DNA of 64,000 bases, from NCBI GenBank assembly GCA_003443635.1, contig CP031964.1:838321-902320 (forward strand), read 5' to 3'. Under the pieces are notes generated by a model. It saw only the letters and a list, made by a program, of their open reading frames with translations, was not told the origin of the DNA and searched no databases. Positions 35,829-44,905 of this stretch are shown piece after piece. Source of the stretch: Flavobacteriaceae bacterium. Its GTDB lineage: Bacteria; Bacteroidota; Bacteroidia; Flavobacteriales; Flavobacteriaceae. Position numbers and translations under genes: made by a program. How positions within the stretch are numbered: position 1 is the stretch's first letter; the number at the start of each line of letters is the position of its first letter.

Positions 35829-36830
35829 GTGAAAAGTAAATTACAATACATACAGATTTCAGATTTTTTTACACAAAATCAAACTCATTTTACTGAGCTT
35901 ACACTTAGCTATCAGCTATTTGGACAACCTTTAGGAGATGCCCCTGTAGTTTTAGTTAATCATGCATTAACAGGTAATAGTAATGTGACTGGTAAGAATG
36001 GGTGGTGGTCAGAACTAATTGGAGAAGAAAAAGTTATAGATACTAATGTTTATACTATTATCGTATTTAACATTCCTGGAAATGGATATGATGGATTTTT
36101 AATTGAGAATTATAAAGATTTTGTTGCTGCAGATATCGCAAAACTTTTTCTATTAGGATTAGAAGCACTTAAAATTAAAAAACTATACGCTATTATTGGT
36201 GCATCACTAGGTGGTGGACTATCTTGGGAAATAGTAGTGCAACACCCAAATATTACAGAACATTTAATCCCTATCGCTTCTGATTGGAAATCTACAGATT
36301 GGCTTATAGCTAATTGCCGTGTTCAAGAACAGTTTTTAGAAAACTCAAAAAAACCAGTACACGATGCGCGCATGCATGCAATGTTATGTTATCGATCTCC
36401 ACAATCGTTTAAACAGAAATTTCAACGTAGCATTAATGATAAATTAAAGATATTTAATATAGAAAGTTGGCTGTTACATCATGGTGAAAAATTGCAAGAA
36501 CGTTTTCAACTTTCAGCATATAAATTAATGAATCAATTATTAAAAACAATTGATATTACTAAGGGGGAATATAATGATTTGGAAGTATTAAAAACAATAA
36601 CTTCAAAAATTCACATTATTGCAGTAGACTCTGATGTCTTTTTTTCAGCAGAAGAAAATAAAGAAACCTATGAATCTTTAAAATATATTCATCCTGATGT
36701 AACTTATAATGAGATTGTATCGCCACATGGGCATGATGCATTTTTAATAGAATACGAAAAGTTAAACAACATATTAAAAGAAATTTTTAATCCAGTTAAA
36801 ATAAATAAAAATGAGCAAATTAAAGCTTAA
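35829..36830 (+). CDS. metX: MetX-like homoserine O-acyltransferase (alpha/beta hydrolase fold)
   Basis: Probably acylates homoserine to O-acetyl- or O-succinylhomoserine for direct sulfhydrylation by the MetZ-like enzyme two genes on. The 333-residue protein has the nucleophile Ser in GASLGGGLSWE (usual MetX form GGSMGGMQ), an Asp in AVDSDVFFS and the His in SPHGHDAFLIEYE. VNHALTGNSNVTG corresponds to the MetX N-terminal HALTG box. The start is GTG; no in-frame ATG lies nearby (ATG 35819 is out of frame). It follows a SAM-I riboswitch and overlaps the next gene by 20 nt. The motif divergence makes the acyl donor uncertain. Confidence 0.82.
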   Translation: MKSKLQYIQISDFFTQNQTHFTELTLSYQLFGQPLGDAPVVLVNHALTGNSNVTGKNGWWSELIGEEKVIDTNVYTIIVFNIPGNGYDGFLIENYKDFVAADIAKLFLLGLEALKIKKLYAIIGASLGGGLSWEIVVQHPNITEHLIPIASDWKSTDWLIANCRVQEQFLENSKKPVHDARMHAMLCYRSPQSFKQKFQRSINDKLKIFNIESWLLHHGEKLQERFQLSAYKLMNQLLKTIDITKGEYNDLEVLKTITSKIHIIAVDSDVFFSAEENKETYESLKYIHPDVTYNEIVSPHGHDAFLIEYEKLNNILKEIFNPVKINKNEQIKA

Positions 36831-37944
36831 TGATACCTCAGTAGAAGAAGCAAATGCTTTTAAAACAATAAATTTAGCCATTTTTGGACATGGCTTAGTA
36901 GGTGGAACTTTAGTGAATCAAATTATTGCTTCTGCAAATACTATAGAGACCAAACAAGCAAAACGTTTTAATATTTTTTGTGTTGCAAATTCTAAACATG
37001 TATTGTTAGATAAAAACGGTATAAACAAAGGATGGGAAGAAGCAATTTTGGCTATCGATAAAAAATATACGATTCAAGATGTAATCTCTTATGCAAAAAC
37101 TCATCACTTAGATAATTTAATTGCTGTAGATAATACGGCAAGTAAAGATTTTGTAGTGAATTATATCCCTTTAGTAGAAGAAGGGTTTCATTTAGTATCT
37201 TCTAATAAAATAGCAAATACTTTAGATTTAGAGTTTTATAACGATTTACGAAATAACCTCAAAAAATATCAAAAACAATATCTGTATGAAACCAATGTTG
37301 GTGCAGGCTTACCATTAATAGATACAATTAAATTACTACATCTCTCAGGAGAAAATATTACTCGCATAAGAGGAGTGTTTTCAGGATCTTTAAGTTATGT
37401 GTTTAATACTTTTTCTGCTGAAGATAAACCGTTTGGAGAAGTGCTTCAAACTGCTATAAATAATGGGTTTACTGAGCCTGATCCGAGAGAAGATTTATGT
37501 GGCAATGATGTTGCAAGAAAGTTATTAATATTAGCTCGGGAATTAGAATTGTATAACGAATTTGAAGATGTGAAAATTCAAAATTTAATTCCAGAAGTAT
37601 TAAGAAACGTCACTGCTTTAGAGTTTTTAAAATCTCTAGATAAATTAAATGAAAATTATAAAACAATAAAAACAAATCAAGAATCTGGGCACGTATTGAG
37701 GTACATAGGTGATTTATATGGTGATTTATCAGATCATTATGGAGGTGTATTAGAAGTAAAATTAGTTTCTGTTCCAGAAGGATCTCCTTTAGGATCATTA
37801 AAAGGATCAGACTCTATTTTCGAAATTTATACCGAATCTTATGGAGAACAACCATTAATTGTACAAGGTGCTGGTGCTGGTGCAAAAGTGACAGCTAGAG
37901 GCGTATTTGGAGATATTTTAAGAGTTACACAAAAAAATAATTAA
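36811..37944 (+). CDS. hom: Homoserine dehydrogenase
   Basis: Reduces aspartate semialdehyde to homoserine. At 377 residues it resembles the C-terminal half of the fused ThrA/MetL enzymes rather than the long ACT-domain Hom. Features: NLAIFGHGLVGGTLVNQI (NAD(P) loop), HLVSSNKIA (catalytic region), YETNVGAGLPLIDTIKLLHL and IRGVFSGSLSYVFNTFS. NGFTEPDPREDLCGNDVARK is the family signature. Its start lies inside the metX-like gene. Being under the SAM-I switch, this copy presumably supplies homoserine for methionine only. Confidence 0.94.
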   Translation: MSKLKLNDTSVEEANAFKTINLAIFGHGLVGGTLVNQIIASANTIETKQAKRFNIFCVANSKHVLLDKNGINKGWEEAILAIDKKYTIQDVISYAKTHHLDNLIAVDNTASKDFVVNYIPLVEEGFHLVSSNKIANTLDLEFYNDLRNNLKKYQKQYLYETNVGAGLPLIDTIKLLHLSGENITRIRGVFSGSLSYVFNTFSAEDKPFGEVLQTAINNGFTEPDPREDLCGNDVARKLLILARELELYNEFEDVKIQNLIPEVLRNVTALEFLKSLDKLNENYKTIKTNQESGHVLRYIGDLYGDLSDHYGGVLEVKLVSVPEGSPLGSLKGSDSIFEIYTESYGEQPLIVQGAGAGAKVTARGVFGDILRVTQKNN

Positions 37945-37948
37945 TATT

Positions 37949-39127
37949 ATGAGTTATCAATTAGAAACAGAAGCAATTCGAACACAAACTGAGCGTACAC
38001 AATTCTTAGAACACACAAGCCCATTATACTTGTCATCAAGTTTTATATTTGAAGATGCTGAAGACATGAGAGCATCTTTTACAGAAGAAAAAGATCGCAA
38101 TATTTATAGTAGGTTTTCAAACCCAAATACTACTGAGTTTGTTGAAAAAATGTGTAAACTTGAAGGTGCAGAAAGTGGTTATGCATTTGCGACAGGAATG
38201 GCCGCTATATTTTCGACATTTGCAGCGTTATTAGATAGTGGTGATCATATTGTTTCCGCACGCTCTGTATTTGGGTCAACACATACTTTATTTACAAAAT
38301 ATCTCCCCAAATGGAATATTACGACTAGCTATTTTAAAGTAGATGACGAGATTGCTAAAATTGAAGCTTTAATTACTTCAAAAACAAAAATATTATATGC
38401 TGAATCACCTACAAATCCAGCTGTAGATATTCTAGATTTAGAAGTTCTAGGAGGAATTGCAAAAAAGCATAACCTTATTTTAATTATTGATAATTGTTTT
38501 GCTACGCCTTATCTACAACAACCTATAAAATTTGGAGCTGACCTTGTAGTGCATTCGGCAACAAAGCTTATTGATGGTCAAGGTCGTGTTTTAGGAGGTG
38601 TTGCAGTTGGAAGAGAAGATTTAATACGAGAAATCTATTTGTTTTCAAGAAATACAGGTCCTGCATTATCACCATTTAATGCTTGGGTACTTTCTAAAAG
38701 TTTAGAAACATTACATGTGAGAGTAGATAAACACTGCGAGAATGCATTTAAAGTAGCAGGATTTTTAGAAAACCATTCGCAAGTAAATTGGGTAAAGTAT
38801 CCGTTTTTAAAATCACACCCACAATATGAAGTTGCAAAAAAGCAAATGAAATTGGGAGGTAATATTATCGCTTTTGAAGTAAAAGGAGGTATTGAAGCGG
38901 GCCGTAAATTTTTAAATGCTATAAAACTTTGTTCACTATCTGCTAATTTAGGAGATGCTAGAAGTATTGTAACACATCCAGCATCCACAACACATAGCAA
39001 ATTATCTAAAGAAGATCGATTGGAAGTTAGTATTACAGATGGATTAGTTAGAGTGTCTATTGGTTTAGAACATACAGAAGACATTATTAAGGACTTAAAT
39101 CAAGCATTAATTATAAGTGGGGAATAA
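37949..39127 (+). CDS. metZ: O-acylhomoserine sulfhydrylase / trans-sulfuration enzyme (MetZ-like)
   Basis: A PLP enzyme of the Cys/Met metabolism family that likely joins sulfide to O-acylhomoserine to give homocysteine. 392 residues. YSRFSNPNTTEFVEKM and ESGYAFATGMAAIFSTF are early signatures; LYAESPTNPAVDILDLE binds PLP; the Schiff-base Lys is in VHSATKLIDGQGRVLGG, where DGQGR is typical of O-succinylhomoserine sulfhydrylases. SLGDARSIVTHPA-type text near the C-terminus (NLGDARSIVTHPASTTHSKL) completes the family pattern. Cystathionine synthase activity cannot be excluded. The cys operon downstream provides the sulfide. Confidence 0.9.
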   Translation: MSYQLETEAIRTQTERTQFLEHTSPLYLSSSFIFEDAEDMRASFTEEKDRNIYSRFSNPNTTEFVEKMCKLEGAESGYAFATGMAAIFSTFAALLDSGDHIVSARSVFGSTHTLFTKYLPKWNITTSYFKVDDEIAKIEALITSKTKILYAESPTNPAVDILDLEVLGGIAKKHNLILIIDNCFATPYLQQPIKFGADLVVHSATKLIDGQGRVLGGVAVGREDLIREIYLFSRNTGPALSPFNAWVLSKSLETLHVRVDKHCENAFKVAGFLENHSQVNWVKYPFLKSHPQYEVAKKQMKLGGNIIAFEVKGGIEAGRKFLNAIKLCSLSANLGDARSIVTHPASTTHSKLSKEDRLEVSITDGLVRVSIGLEHTEDIIKDLNQALIISGE

Positions 39128-39149
39128 GTAAAATAAGTATATTAGCGAG

Positions 39150-39563
39150 ATGCTTTCTAAGAAAACAAAATATGGATTAAAAGCACTTGCTCATATTGCT
39201 AAAAGCGAGAATGATATTCCAGTAGCTATTGGGACAATTGCAAAAAATGAAAATATTCCACAAAAGTTTTTAGAAAGTATACTACTTACCTTGAGGAAAT
39301 CAGGATTTTTAGGCTCTAAAAAAGGAAAATTAGGAGGGTATTATTTAATAAAACAACCTTCAGAAATTTTAATGGCAGATATTATGCGCGTTTTAGAAGG
39401 ACCAATAGCAATGGTGCCATGTGTAAGTCTTAATTTTTATGAAAAATGCGATGATTGTCCAGATGAAACAGCTTGCAGTGTTCATAAATTAATGATTCAA
39501 GTGAGAGATAATACGCTAAAAGTATTGCGAAATACTACACTTGAAGACCTCGCTAGCAAATAA
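39150..39563 (+). CDS. Rrf2-family transcriptional regulator
   Basis: A 137-residue winged-helix repressor of the IscR/CymR class. It starts MLSKKTKYGLKALAHIAKSE; the recognition region is IPQKFLESILLTLRKSGFLG followed by the wing SKKGKLGGYYL. The effector loop contains four cysteines in VPCVSLNFYEKCDDCPDETA plus the following C, a spacing different from the three-Cys IscR cluster but compatible with Fe-S or thiol sensing. It lies between the met and cys operons, 94 nt before the latter, and a repeat that fits a dimeric operator overlaps the cys promoter. Confidence 0.9.
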   Translation: MLSKKTKYGLKALAHIAKSENDIPVAIGTIAKNENIPQKFLESILLTLRKSGFLGSKKGKLGGYYLIKQPSEILMADIMRVLEGPIAMVPCVSLNFYEKCDDCPDETACSVHKLMIQVRDNTLKVLRNTTLEDLASK

Positions 39564-39583
39564 TCATAAAAAAGTATTAAATC

Positions 39584-39641
39584 GTTTAAAAGTTTCAGTT
39601 TAAATTATACATTTGCAATTCCTAGTATTCCGATAGGAATT
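39584..39641 (+). promoter_or_regulatory. Promoter and candidate Rrf2 operator of the cys operon
   Basis: GTTT (39584-39587), 20 bases, then TACATTTG (39608-39615), an exact TAnnTTTG. Directly downstream AATTCCTA (39617-39624) is a perfect inverted repeat of TAGGAATT (39634-39641), with a further ATTCC at 39627-39631 pairing with GGAAT. A repressor bound here would block initiation. Confidence 0.6.
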
Positions 39642-39656
39642 ATATATATAAAAATT

Positions 39657-39920
39657 ATGATAGGACAAGTATTAACAAATTCTAAAGCTAAAGAAGCTTC
39701 AACATACGAAAAAGACAAAGTTTCAGAGAAACCTCTAAGAAGCTTGGTTAAATCTATAAGTTGGAGAATTGTAGGCACCTTAGATACAGTGTTAATCTCT
39801 TGGTTTATTACTGGTAAGTTAGATTTAGCATTTACAATTGGCTCTATAGAATTAGTGACAAAAATGGTACTCTATTTTTTTCATGAACGTTTATGGAACA
39901 GCATTAAATGGGGAAAATAA
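39657..39920 (+). CDS. DUF2061 membrane protein
   Basis: An 87-residue protein with a charged N-terminus (about 1-30) and the DUF2061 core: LRSLVKSISWRIVGTLDTVL, then ISWFITGKLDLAFTIGSIEL and a final helix KMVLYFFHERLWNSIKWG. Two or three membrane helices are likely. The function is unknown. It is the first gene of the sulfate-assimilation operon, a position seen in other Flavobacteriaceae, so a role in sulfate or sulfite handling at the membrane is a fair guess but no more. Confidence 0.82.
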   Translation: MIGQVLTNSKAKEASTYEKDKVSEKPLRSLVKSISWRIVGTLDTVLISWFITGKLDLAFTIGSIELVTKMVLYFFHERLWNSIKWGK

Positions 39921-39922
39921 TT

Positions 39923-40543
39923 ATGATAAAAGAAAAAGAAATACAAGCATTAAACCAAAAATTAAGAAATGCTAGCCCTAAAGCAATTATAGAAGTCGCT
40001 TTAAATGTTAATGCTAAATCTGTTATTACTACTAATTTTAGACCTTATGAAGCTGCTATACTGCATGCCGTTAGTAATGTTGATTCTGAAATATCAGTAA
40101 TATGGTGCGATACAGGTTATAACACAAGACAAACTTATAAACATGCGAATGAATTGATAGAAAACTTAAAGCTTAATGTATCCTTATATGTGCCTAAGCA
40201 AACTACAGCACATCGCGATGTTACTATGGGAATTCCCAATATTGATGACCCAATGCATAAAGAATTTACTGAACAAGTAAAATTAGAACCATTTAGAAGA
40301 GCAATGAATACTCATCAACCAAATATATGGTTTACCAATTTAAGGAAAGGGCAAACAGCGTTTAGAGATAGCATAGATATTTTTAGTTTAGGTTCGGATG
40401 GTATTTTAAAAGTAAGCCCTTTTTATCATTGGTCAGATAATGATTTAGATGTGTATTTAGAAGAACATAATTTGCCTAATGAATTTAAATATTTTGACCC
40501 AACAAAAGTATTAGATAATAGAGAGTGTGGTATACACGCATAA
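39923..40543 (+). CDS. cysH: Phosphoadenylyl/adenylyl-sulfate reductase (CysH family)
   Basis: Reduces activated sulfate (APS or PAPS) to sulfite. I start at ATG 39923 (MIKEKEIQALNQKL), just after the DUF2061 stop, rather than an upstream frame ATG. 206 residues. The nucleotide region VIWCDTGYNTRQTYKHANEL and FTNLRKGQTAFRDS are clear, and the catalytic Cys lies in the C-terminal NRECGIHA. The CC and CxxC pairs that bind 4Fe-4S in APS reductases are absent, and the segment before ECGIH is shorter than in E. coli CysH. No APS kinase gene is in the operon, so substrate preference is uncertain. Confidence 0.88.
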   Translation: MIKEKEIQALNQKLRNASPKAIIEVALNVNAKSVITTNFRPYEAAILHAVSNVDSEISVIWCDTGYNTRQTYKHANELIENLKLNVSLYVPKQTTAHRDVTMGIPNIDDPMHKEFTEQVKLEPFRRAMNTHQPNIWFTNLRKGQTAFRDSIDIFSLGSDGILKVSPFYHWSDNDLDVYLEEHNLPNEFKYFDPTKVLDNRECGIHA

Positions 40544-40552
40544 AAAGATAAA

Positions 40553-41461
40553 ATGAATAATAATATATCTACAGCACATATAAATCCATTAGAAAACGAA
40601 AGCATTTATATTTTTAGAGAAGTAGCAGCACAGTTTGAAAAACCTGTACTATTGTTTTCCGGAGGTAAAGATTCAATTACATTAGTGCGTCTAGCACAGA
40701 AAGCATTTTATCCAGCTAAGATTCCATTTCCTTTAATGCATATAGATACGGGGCATAACTTTCCTGAAACTATTGAATTTAGAGATAAACTAGTAAAAGA
40801 ATTAGGCCTAGAACTTATTGTAAGAAATGTTCAAGATTCTATTGATGCTGGGAAAGTAAAAGAAGAATCAGGGAAGTATTCAAGCCGGAATTCATTACAA
40901 ACTACGACGCTTTTAGATGCCATCGAAGAATTTAAATTTGATGCTTGTATTGGTGGCGCAAGACGAGATGAAGAAAAAGCAAGAGCAAAGGAACGTATTT
41001 TTTCTGTTCGTGATGATTTTGGACAATGGGATGAGAAAAATCAACGCCCAGAATTATTTGATATGCTTAACGGGCAAATAGAATTAGGACAAAACGTGCG
41101 TGTCTTTCCAATTTCTAACTGGACAGAATTAGATGTTTGGTCCTATATCGAAAAAGAAAATATCGAAATTCCCTCAATCTATTTTGCACATAAACGCAAA
41201 GTGTTTTTAAGAGACGGATTAATCTGGTCGCATTCAGAATATGTATATCAAGAAGAAGATGAACAAGTAGAAGAGCTGATGGTGCGTTTTAGAACTGTTG
41301 GAGATATGAGTTGTACTGCAGCTGTATTATCTGATGCAGTAGATATTTCTACGGTAGTACAAGAAATTAGAGATTCCAGTATTTCAGAACGTGGTGCACG
41401 TATTGATGATAAACGTTCAGAAGCAGCGATGGAAAAACGTAAACAACAAGGGTATTTTTAA
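40553..41461 (+). CDS. cysD: Sulfate adenylyltransferase subunit 2
   Basis: The ATP-pyrophosphatase subunit that makes APS from ATP and sulfate with CysN. 302 residues, the usual size. PVLLFSGGKDSITLVRLAQK is the PP-loop; MHIDTGHNFPETIEFRDKLV and CIGGARRDEEKARAKERIFS are family signatures. FPISNWTELDVWSYIEKENI precedes the C-terminal region IDDKRSEAAMEKRKQQGYF, again typical. It lies 9 nt after cysH and 65 nt before cysN. Confidence 0.97.
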   Translation: MNNNISTAHINPLENESIYIFREVAAQFEKPVLLFSGGKDSITLVRLAQKAFYPAKIPFPLMHIDTGHNFPETIEFRDKLVKELGLELIVRNVQDSIDAGKVKEESGKYSSRNSLQTTTLLDAIEEFKFDACIGGARRDEEKARAKERIFSVRDDFGQWDEKNQRPELFDMLNGQIELGQNVRVFPISNWTELDVWSYIEKENIEIPSIYFAHKRKVFLRDGLIWSHSEYVYQEEDEQVEELMVRFRTVGDMSCTAAVLSDAVDISTVVQEIRDSSISERGARIDDKRSEAAMEKRKQQGYF

Positions 41462-41526
41462 AATTAGAAGTACAAATTAAGAAATAAAACAAATTCCTTT
41501 TCTTTTAGAAAAGATAGTATATAAAA

Positions 41527-42774
41527 ATGGAAGTTTTAAAAATAGCAACAGCCGGAAGTGTAGATGATGGAAAGAGTACGTTAATAGGACGAATTCTTTA
41601 TGATACAAAATCTTTAACTACTGATAAACTAGAGGCAATTGAAAAAACCAGTAAACAAAAAGGGTATGATTATTTGGATTTCTCTTTAGCTACGGATGGT
41701 TTAGTGGCAGAGAGAGAGCAGGGTATTACTATAGATGTAGCTCATATTTATTTTTCGACAGCAACAAAAAGTTATATTATAGCAGATACTCCAGGTCATG
41801 TAGAATATACACGTAATATGGTAACTGGAGCATCAACTTCGCAAGCTGCAATTATTTTAATTGATGCCAGAAAAGGTGTGATTGAACAAACTAACCGTCA
41901 TTTCTTTATCAATAATCTGTTGAGAATTAAAACAGTAATTGTAGCTGTAAATAAAATGGATTTGGTGAATTATTCAGAAGAGCGATATAATGAAATCAAA
42001 GCAGATTTTGAAGCTTTAATGAGTAAGCGTGATTATCAAGATCAGAAAATAGTATTTGTTCCAGTAAGCGCTTTGAAAGGTGATAATGTAGTTAATAAAA
42101 CTAAAGAAATGCCTTGGTATAGCGGACAACCGTTATTAGAATATTTAGAAGCAATACAACAAAAAGATATTTTTAATATAGGAACTCCGAGGTTCCCCAT
42201 ACAATATGTAGTACGACCTAAAACAGATGATTTTCATGACTTTAGAGGGTATGCAGGTAAAGTTTACGGAGGAGAATTAAATGTAGGTGACGATGTGGTA
42301 GTATTACCATCACAAACAAAATCTAAAATTAAAGATATTTATTTCTATAATCAAAAATATCAAACTGCATCAAGACGCTCATCAGTAACAATTACGTTAG
42401 AAGACGATATTAATGTAAGTAGAGGAGATATGATTGTGAGAGATGGCGATTTACCAACGATAGATAAACAATTTACAGCAACAATTTGTTGGATGGACGC
42501 TTCGCAATTAACTTCTGGAGGAAAATATGTAGTGCAACATGGTATAAATAAAGTATTGGCCAAAGTTGATGCTATTCATCATAAAATAAACCCTGATTAC
42601 TCAGGAATAGATTCAGATGTTTCTGAATTAAAAGTAAACGATATCGCTTCGGTAACGTTTAAATTAAACAAACCAATATTTCATGACGCATTTAAAAATC
42701 ACAGAACTAATGGGTCATTTATTTTAATTGATACTCAAACAAATAACACCGTAGGTGCTGGTTTCATACAATAA
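41527..42774 (+). CDS. cysN: Sulfate adenylyltransferase subunit 1 (GTPase)
   Basis: An EF-Tu-like GTPase that drives APS formation. 415 residues, without the fused APS kinase found in CysNC proteins. G1 is GSVDDGKST (about 10-18), G3 is DTPGHVEYTRNMVTGAS, G4 is NKMD and G5 lies near VPVSAL. AEREQGITIDVAH is the switch I region. Domains 2 and 3 follow from about 220 on (RFPIQYVVRPKTDDFHDFRG). The 65-nt gap from cysD has no clear terminator. Confidence 0.97.
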   Translation: MEVLKIATAGSVDDGKSTLIGRILYDTKSLTTDKLEAIEKTSKQKGYDYLDFSLATDGLVAEREQGITIDVAHIYFSTATKSYIIADTPGHVEYTRNMVTGASTSQAAIILIDARKGVIEQTNRHFFINNLLRIKTVIVAVNKMDLVNYSEERYNEIKADFEALMSKRDYQDQKIVFVPVSALKGDNVVNKTKEMPWYSGQPLLEYLEAIQQKDIFNIGTPRFPIQYVVRPKTDDFHDFRGYAGKVYGGELNVGDDVVVLPSQTKSKIKDIYFYNQKYQTASRRSSVTITLEDDINVSRGDMIVRDGDLPTIDKQFTATICWMDASQLTSGGKYVVQHGINKVLAKVDAIHHKINPDYSGIDSDVSELKVNDIASVTFKLNKPIFHDAFKNHRTNGSFILIDTQTNNTVGAGFIQ

Positions 42775-42783
42775 CAATTAACT

Positions 42784-44898
42784 ATGCAAAGCTTTAGAAC
42801 AGAAATAGAGAATCCTGTAGTAGAAAAGGATGTCATTGAATTAGCTAACAAAATTGAACTTTTTCACAAAGGTAAAATAGATGAAGAAAAATTTCGTAGC
42901 CTACGTTTAGCACGTGGTGTTTATGGACAACGTCAAGAAGGCGTACAAATGATTCGTATTAAACTACCCTATGGTAAAGTTTTAAGTAATCAATTACGTC
43001 GTATTTCAGAAGTTTCAGATGAGTATTCTCGTGGTCGTTTACACATTACAACACGTCAAGATATTCAAATTCATTATGTGAGTTTAGATCGTACACCAGA
43101 GCTTTGGGCTGAACTAGAGCGTGATGATGTAACGCTTAGAGAAGCTTGTGGTAATACAGTACGTAACGTTACAGCTTCAGAAACTGCAGGGATTGATGTA
43201 AATGAACCTTTTGATGTCTCGCCATATGCAGATGCATTATTTCGTTTCTTTTTAAGAAATCCGATTTGCCAAGAAATGGGTAGAAAATTTAAAGTATCAT
43301 TTTCTGCTTCAGATGAAGATACAGGATTGTCTTATATGCACGATTTAGGATTTATTGCTAAAATTAAAGATGGAGTGCGTGGTTTTAAAGTGATGCTAGG
43401 TGGTGGTTTAGGTTCGCAACCAAGGCATGCAGATGAATTATACAGTTTTTTATCTTCAAATAAAATTATCCCTTTAATGGAAGGAGTAGTGCGTATTTTT
43501 GATCGTTATGGAGAACGTAAAAGTCGTGCAAAGGCAAGAATGAAATTCTTATTAAAAGATATAGGATTAGAAGCATTCAAGCAATTGGTTGAAGAAGAAC
43601 AAAATGCTATCGAACATAAAACAGTAACTATAAATGCAGACACTTATCAGGCATCTACCCCAGTTACTATTGAAGCACCACAAGTTGATATTAAAAATCA
43701 GAAAGCATTCGAGTTATGGAAATCTACAAACGTGATTCCTCAAAAACAAGATGGCTATGTTGCTATTGGAATTAAAGTATTGTTAGGAGATTTTTATACA
43801 GATAAAGCACGATTATTAGCAGATTTAGTAGAGAACTATGCAGCTGGTGAAATTCGTTTATCACTACGTCAAAATATATTAATTCCTTTTGTGAAAGAAG
43901 ACTTGGTTCCATTTTTCTATACTGAATTAGAGAAGCTAGGGTTTGAAGAAGCAGGATATAATAAAGCAGTAGATATTACAGCGTGCCCTGGTACTGATAC
44001 TTGTAATTTAGGGATAGCAAGTAGTACTGGGATTGCTGAAGAACTAGAAAGAGTTATTAAAAATGAATATCCACAGTATTTAGAAAATAACGATTTAGTG
44101 ATTAAAATTAGTGGTTGTATGAATGCTTGTGGGCAACACAATATGGCAAATATTGGATTCCAAGGGATGTCTGTTCGTACACCGGATAAATTAGTAGCAC
44201 CAGCACTTCAAGTATTATTGGGTGGAGGAAACAAAGGTAATGGTCAAGGTCATTTTGCAGATAAAGTAGTAAAAGTACCAAGTAAAAGAGGCCCAGAAGC
44301 TTTACGTCGTATTTTAAATGATTACGATAACAATGGGAAAGGGAAATCATTTTTAGAATATTATTTAGAAAAAGGAGAAAAATACTTCTATGATTTCTTA
44401 ACTGACCTTTCAGATGTAACTAACCTTACTCAAGACGATTTTATCGATTGGGGAGAGGAAGAAAAATACAAAAAAGAGATTGGTATTGGGGAATGTGCAG
44501 GTGTAGTTATCGATTTAATAGCAACACTATTTTTAGAAAGTGAAGAGAAAATTGAAAATGCAAAAGTATCATTTGATAATGAAGTGTATTCAAGTGCTAT
44601 TTATCATGCATATAGTTCATTAGTGAATTCCGCAAAAGCTATATTATTATCAGAAAACAAATCAACAAATACCCAAGCAGGAATTATTAAAGATTTTGAT
44701 GAGTTATTTGTGAGTACCGAAAAAATAACTTTAGGAGTATCATTTTCAACATTTATTTATCAAATCAAAACAGAGGCACCAACAAGAGCATTTGCTTTAA
44801 ATTATATTACTAATGCAGAGCAATTTCTTCAAAAAGTAAGATCATATCGTGCTATTGCAGTAGCCCAAGAGAATGATATAATTGGAGTAGCAAAATAA
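42784..44898 (+). CDS. Siroheme sulfite (nitrite/sulfite) reductase with C-terminal HEPN-like domain
   Basis: Six-electron reduction of sulfite to sulfide by coupled siroheme and 4Fe-4S. Residues 1-560 contain two pseudo-symmetrical repeats: IKLPYGKVLSNQLRRISEVS and GRLHITTRQDIQIHYVSL in the first; GEIRLSLRQNILIPFV in the second. The cluster Cys are in ACPGTDTCNLGIAS (C-x5-C) and SGCMNACGQHN (C-x3-C). Context (cys genes, siroheme genes) indicates sulfite rather than nitrite. Residues about 585-700 form a helical HEPN-like domain (SSAIYHAYSSLVNSAKAILL), an extra not present in classic CysI or Sir. Confidence 0.9.
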   Translation: MQSFRTEIENPVVEKDVIELANKIELFHKGKIDEEKFRSLRLARGVYGQRQEGVQMIRIKLPYGKVLSNQLRRISEVSDEYSRGRLHITTRQDIQIHYVSLDRTPELWAELERDDVTLREACGNTVRNVTASETAGIDVNEPFDVSPYADALFRFFLRNPICQEMGRKFKVSFSASDEDTGLSYMHDLGFIAKIKDGVRGFKVMLGGGLGSQPRHADELYSFLSSNKIIPLMEGVVRIFDRYGERKSRAKARMKFLLKDIGLEAFKQLVEEEQNAIEHKTVTINADTYQASTPVTIEAPQVDIKNQKAFELWKSTNVIPQKQDGYVAIGIKVLLGDFYTDKARLLADLVENYAAGEIRLSLRQNILIPFVKEDLVPFFYTELEKLGFEEAGYNKAVDITACPGTDTCNLGIASSTGIAEELERVIKNEYPQYLENNDLVIKISGCMNACGQHNMANIGFQGMSVRTPDKLVAPALQVLLGGGNKGNGQGHFADKVVKVPSKRGPEALRRILNDYDNNGKGKSFLEYYLEKGEKYFYDFLTDLSDVTNLTQDDFIDWGEEEKYKKEIGIGECAGVVIDLIATLFLESEEKIENAKVSFDNEVYSSAIYHAYSSLVNSAKAILLSENKSTNTQAGIIKDFDELFVSTEKITLGVSFSTFIYQIKTEAPTRAFALNYITNAEQFLQKVRSYRAIAVAQENDIIGVAK

Positions 44899-44905
44899 TT
44901 TTAAG

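Noticed and set aside
38635..39084. 149-codon open frame antisense to the MetZ-like gene
   Set aside because: It lies entirely within a strongly conserved coding gene on the other strand and resembles no known protein; it is a reading-frame shadow.
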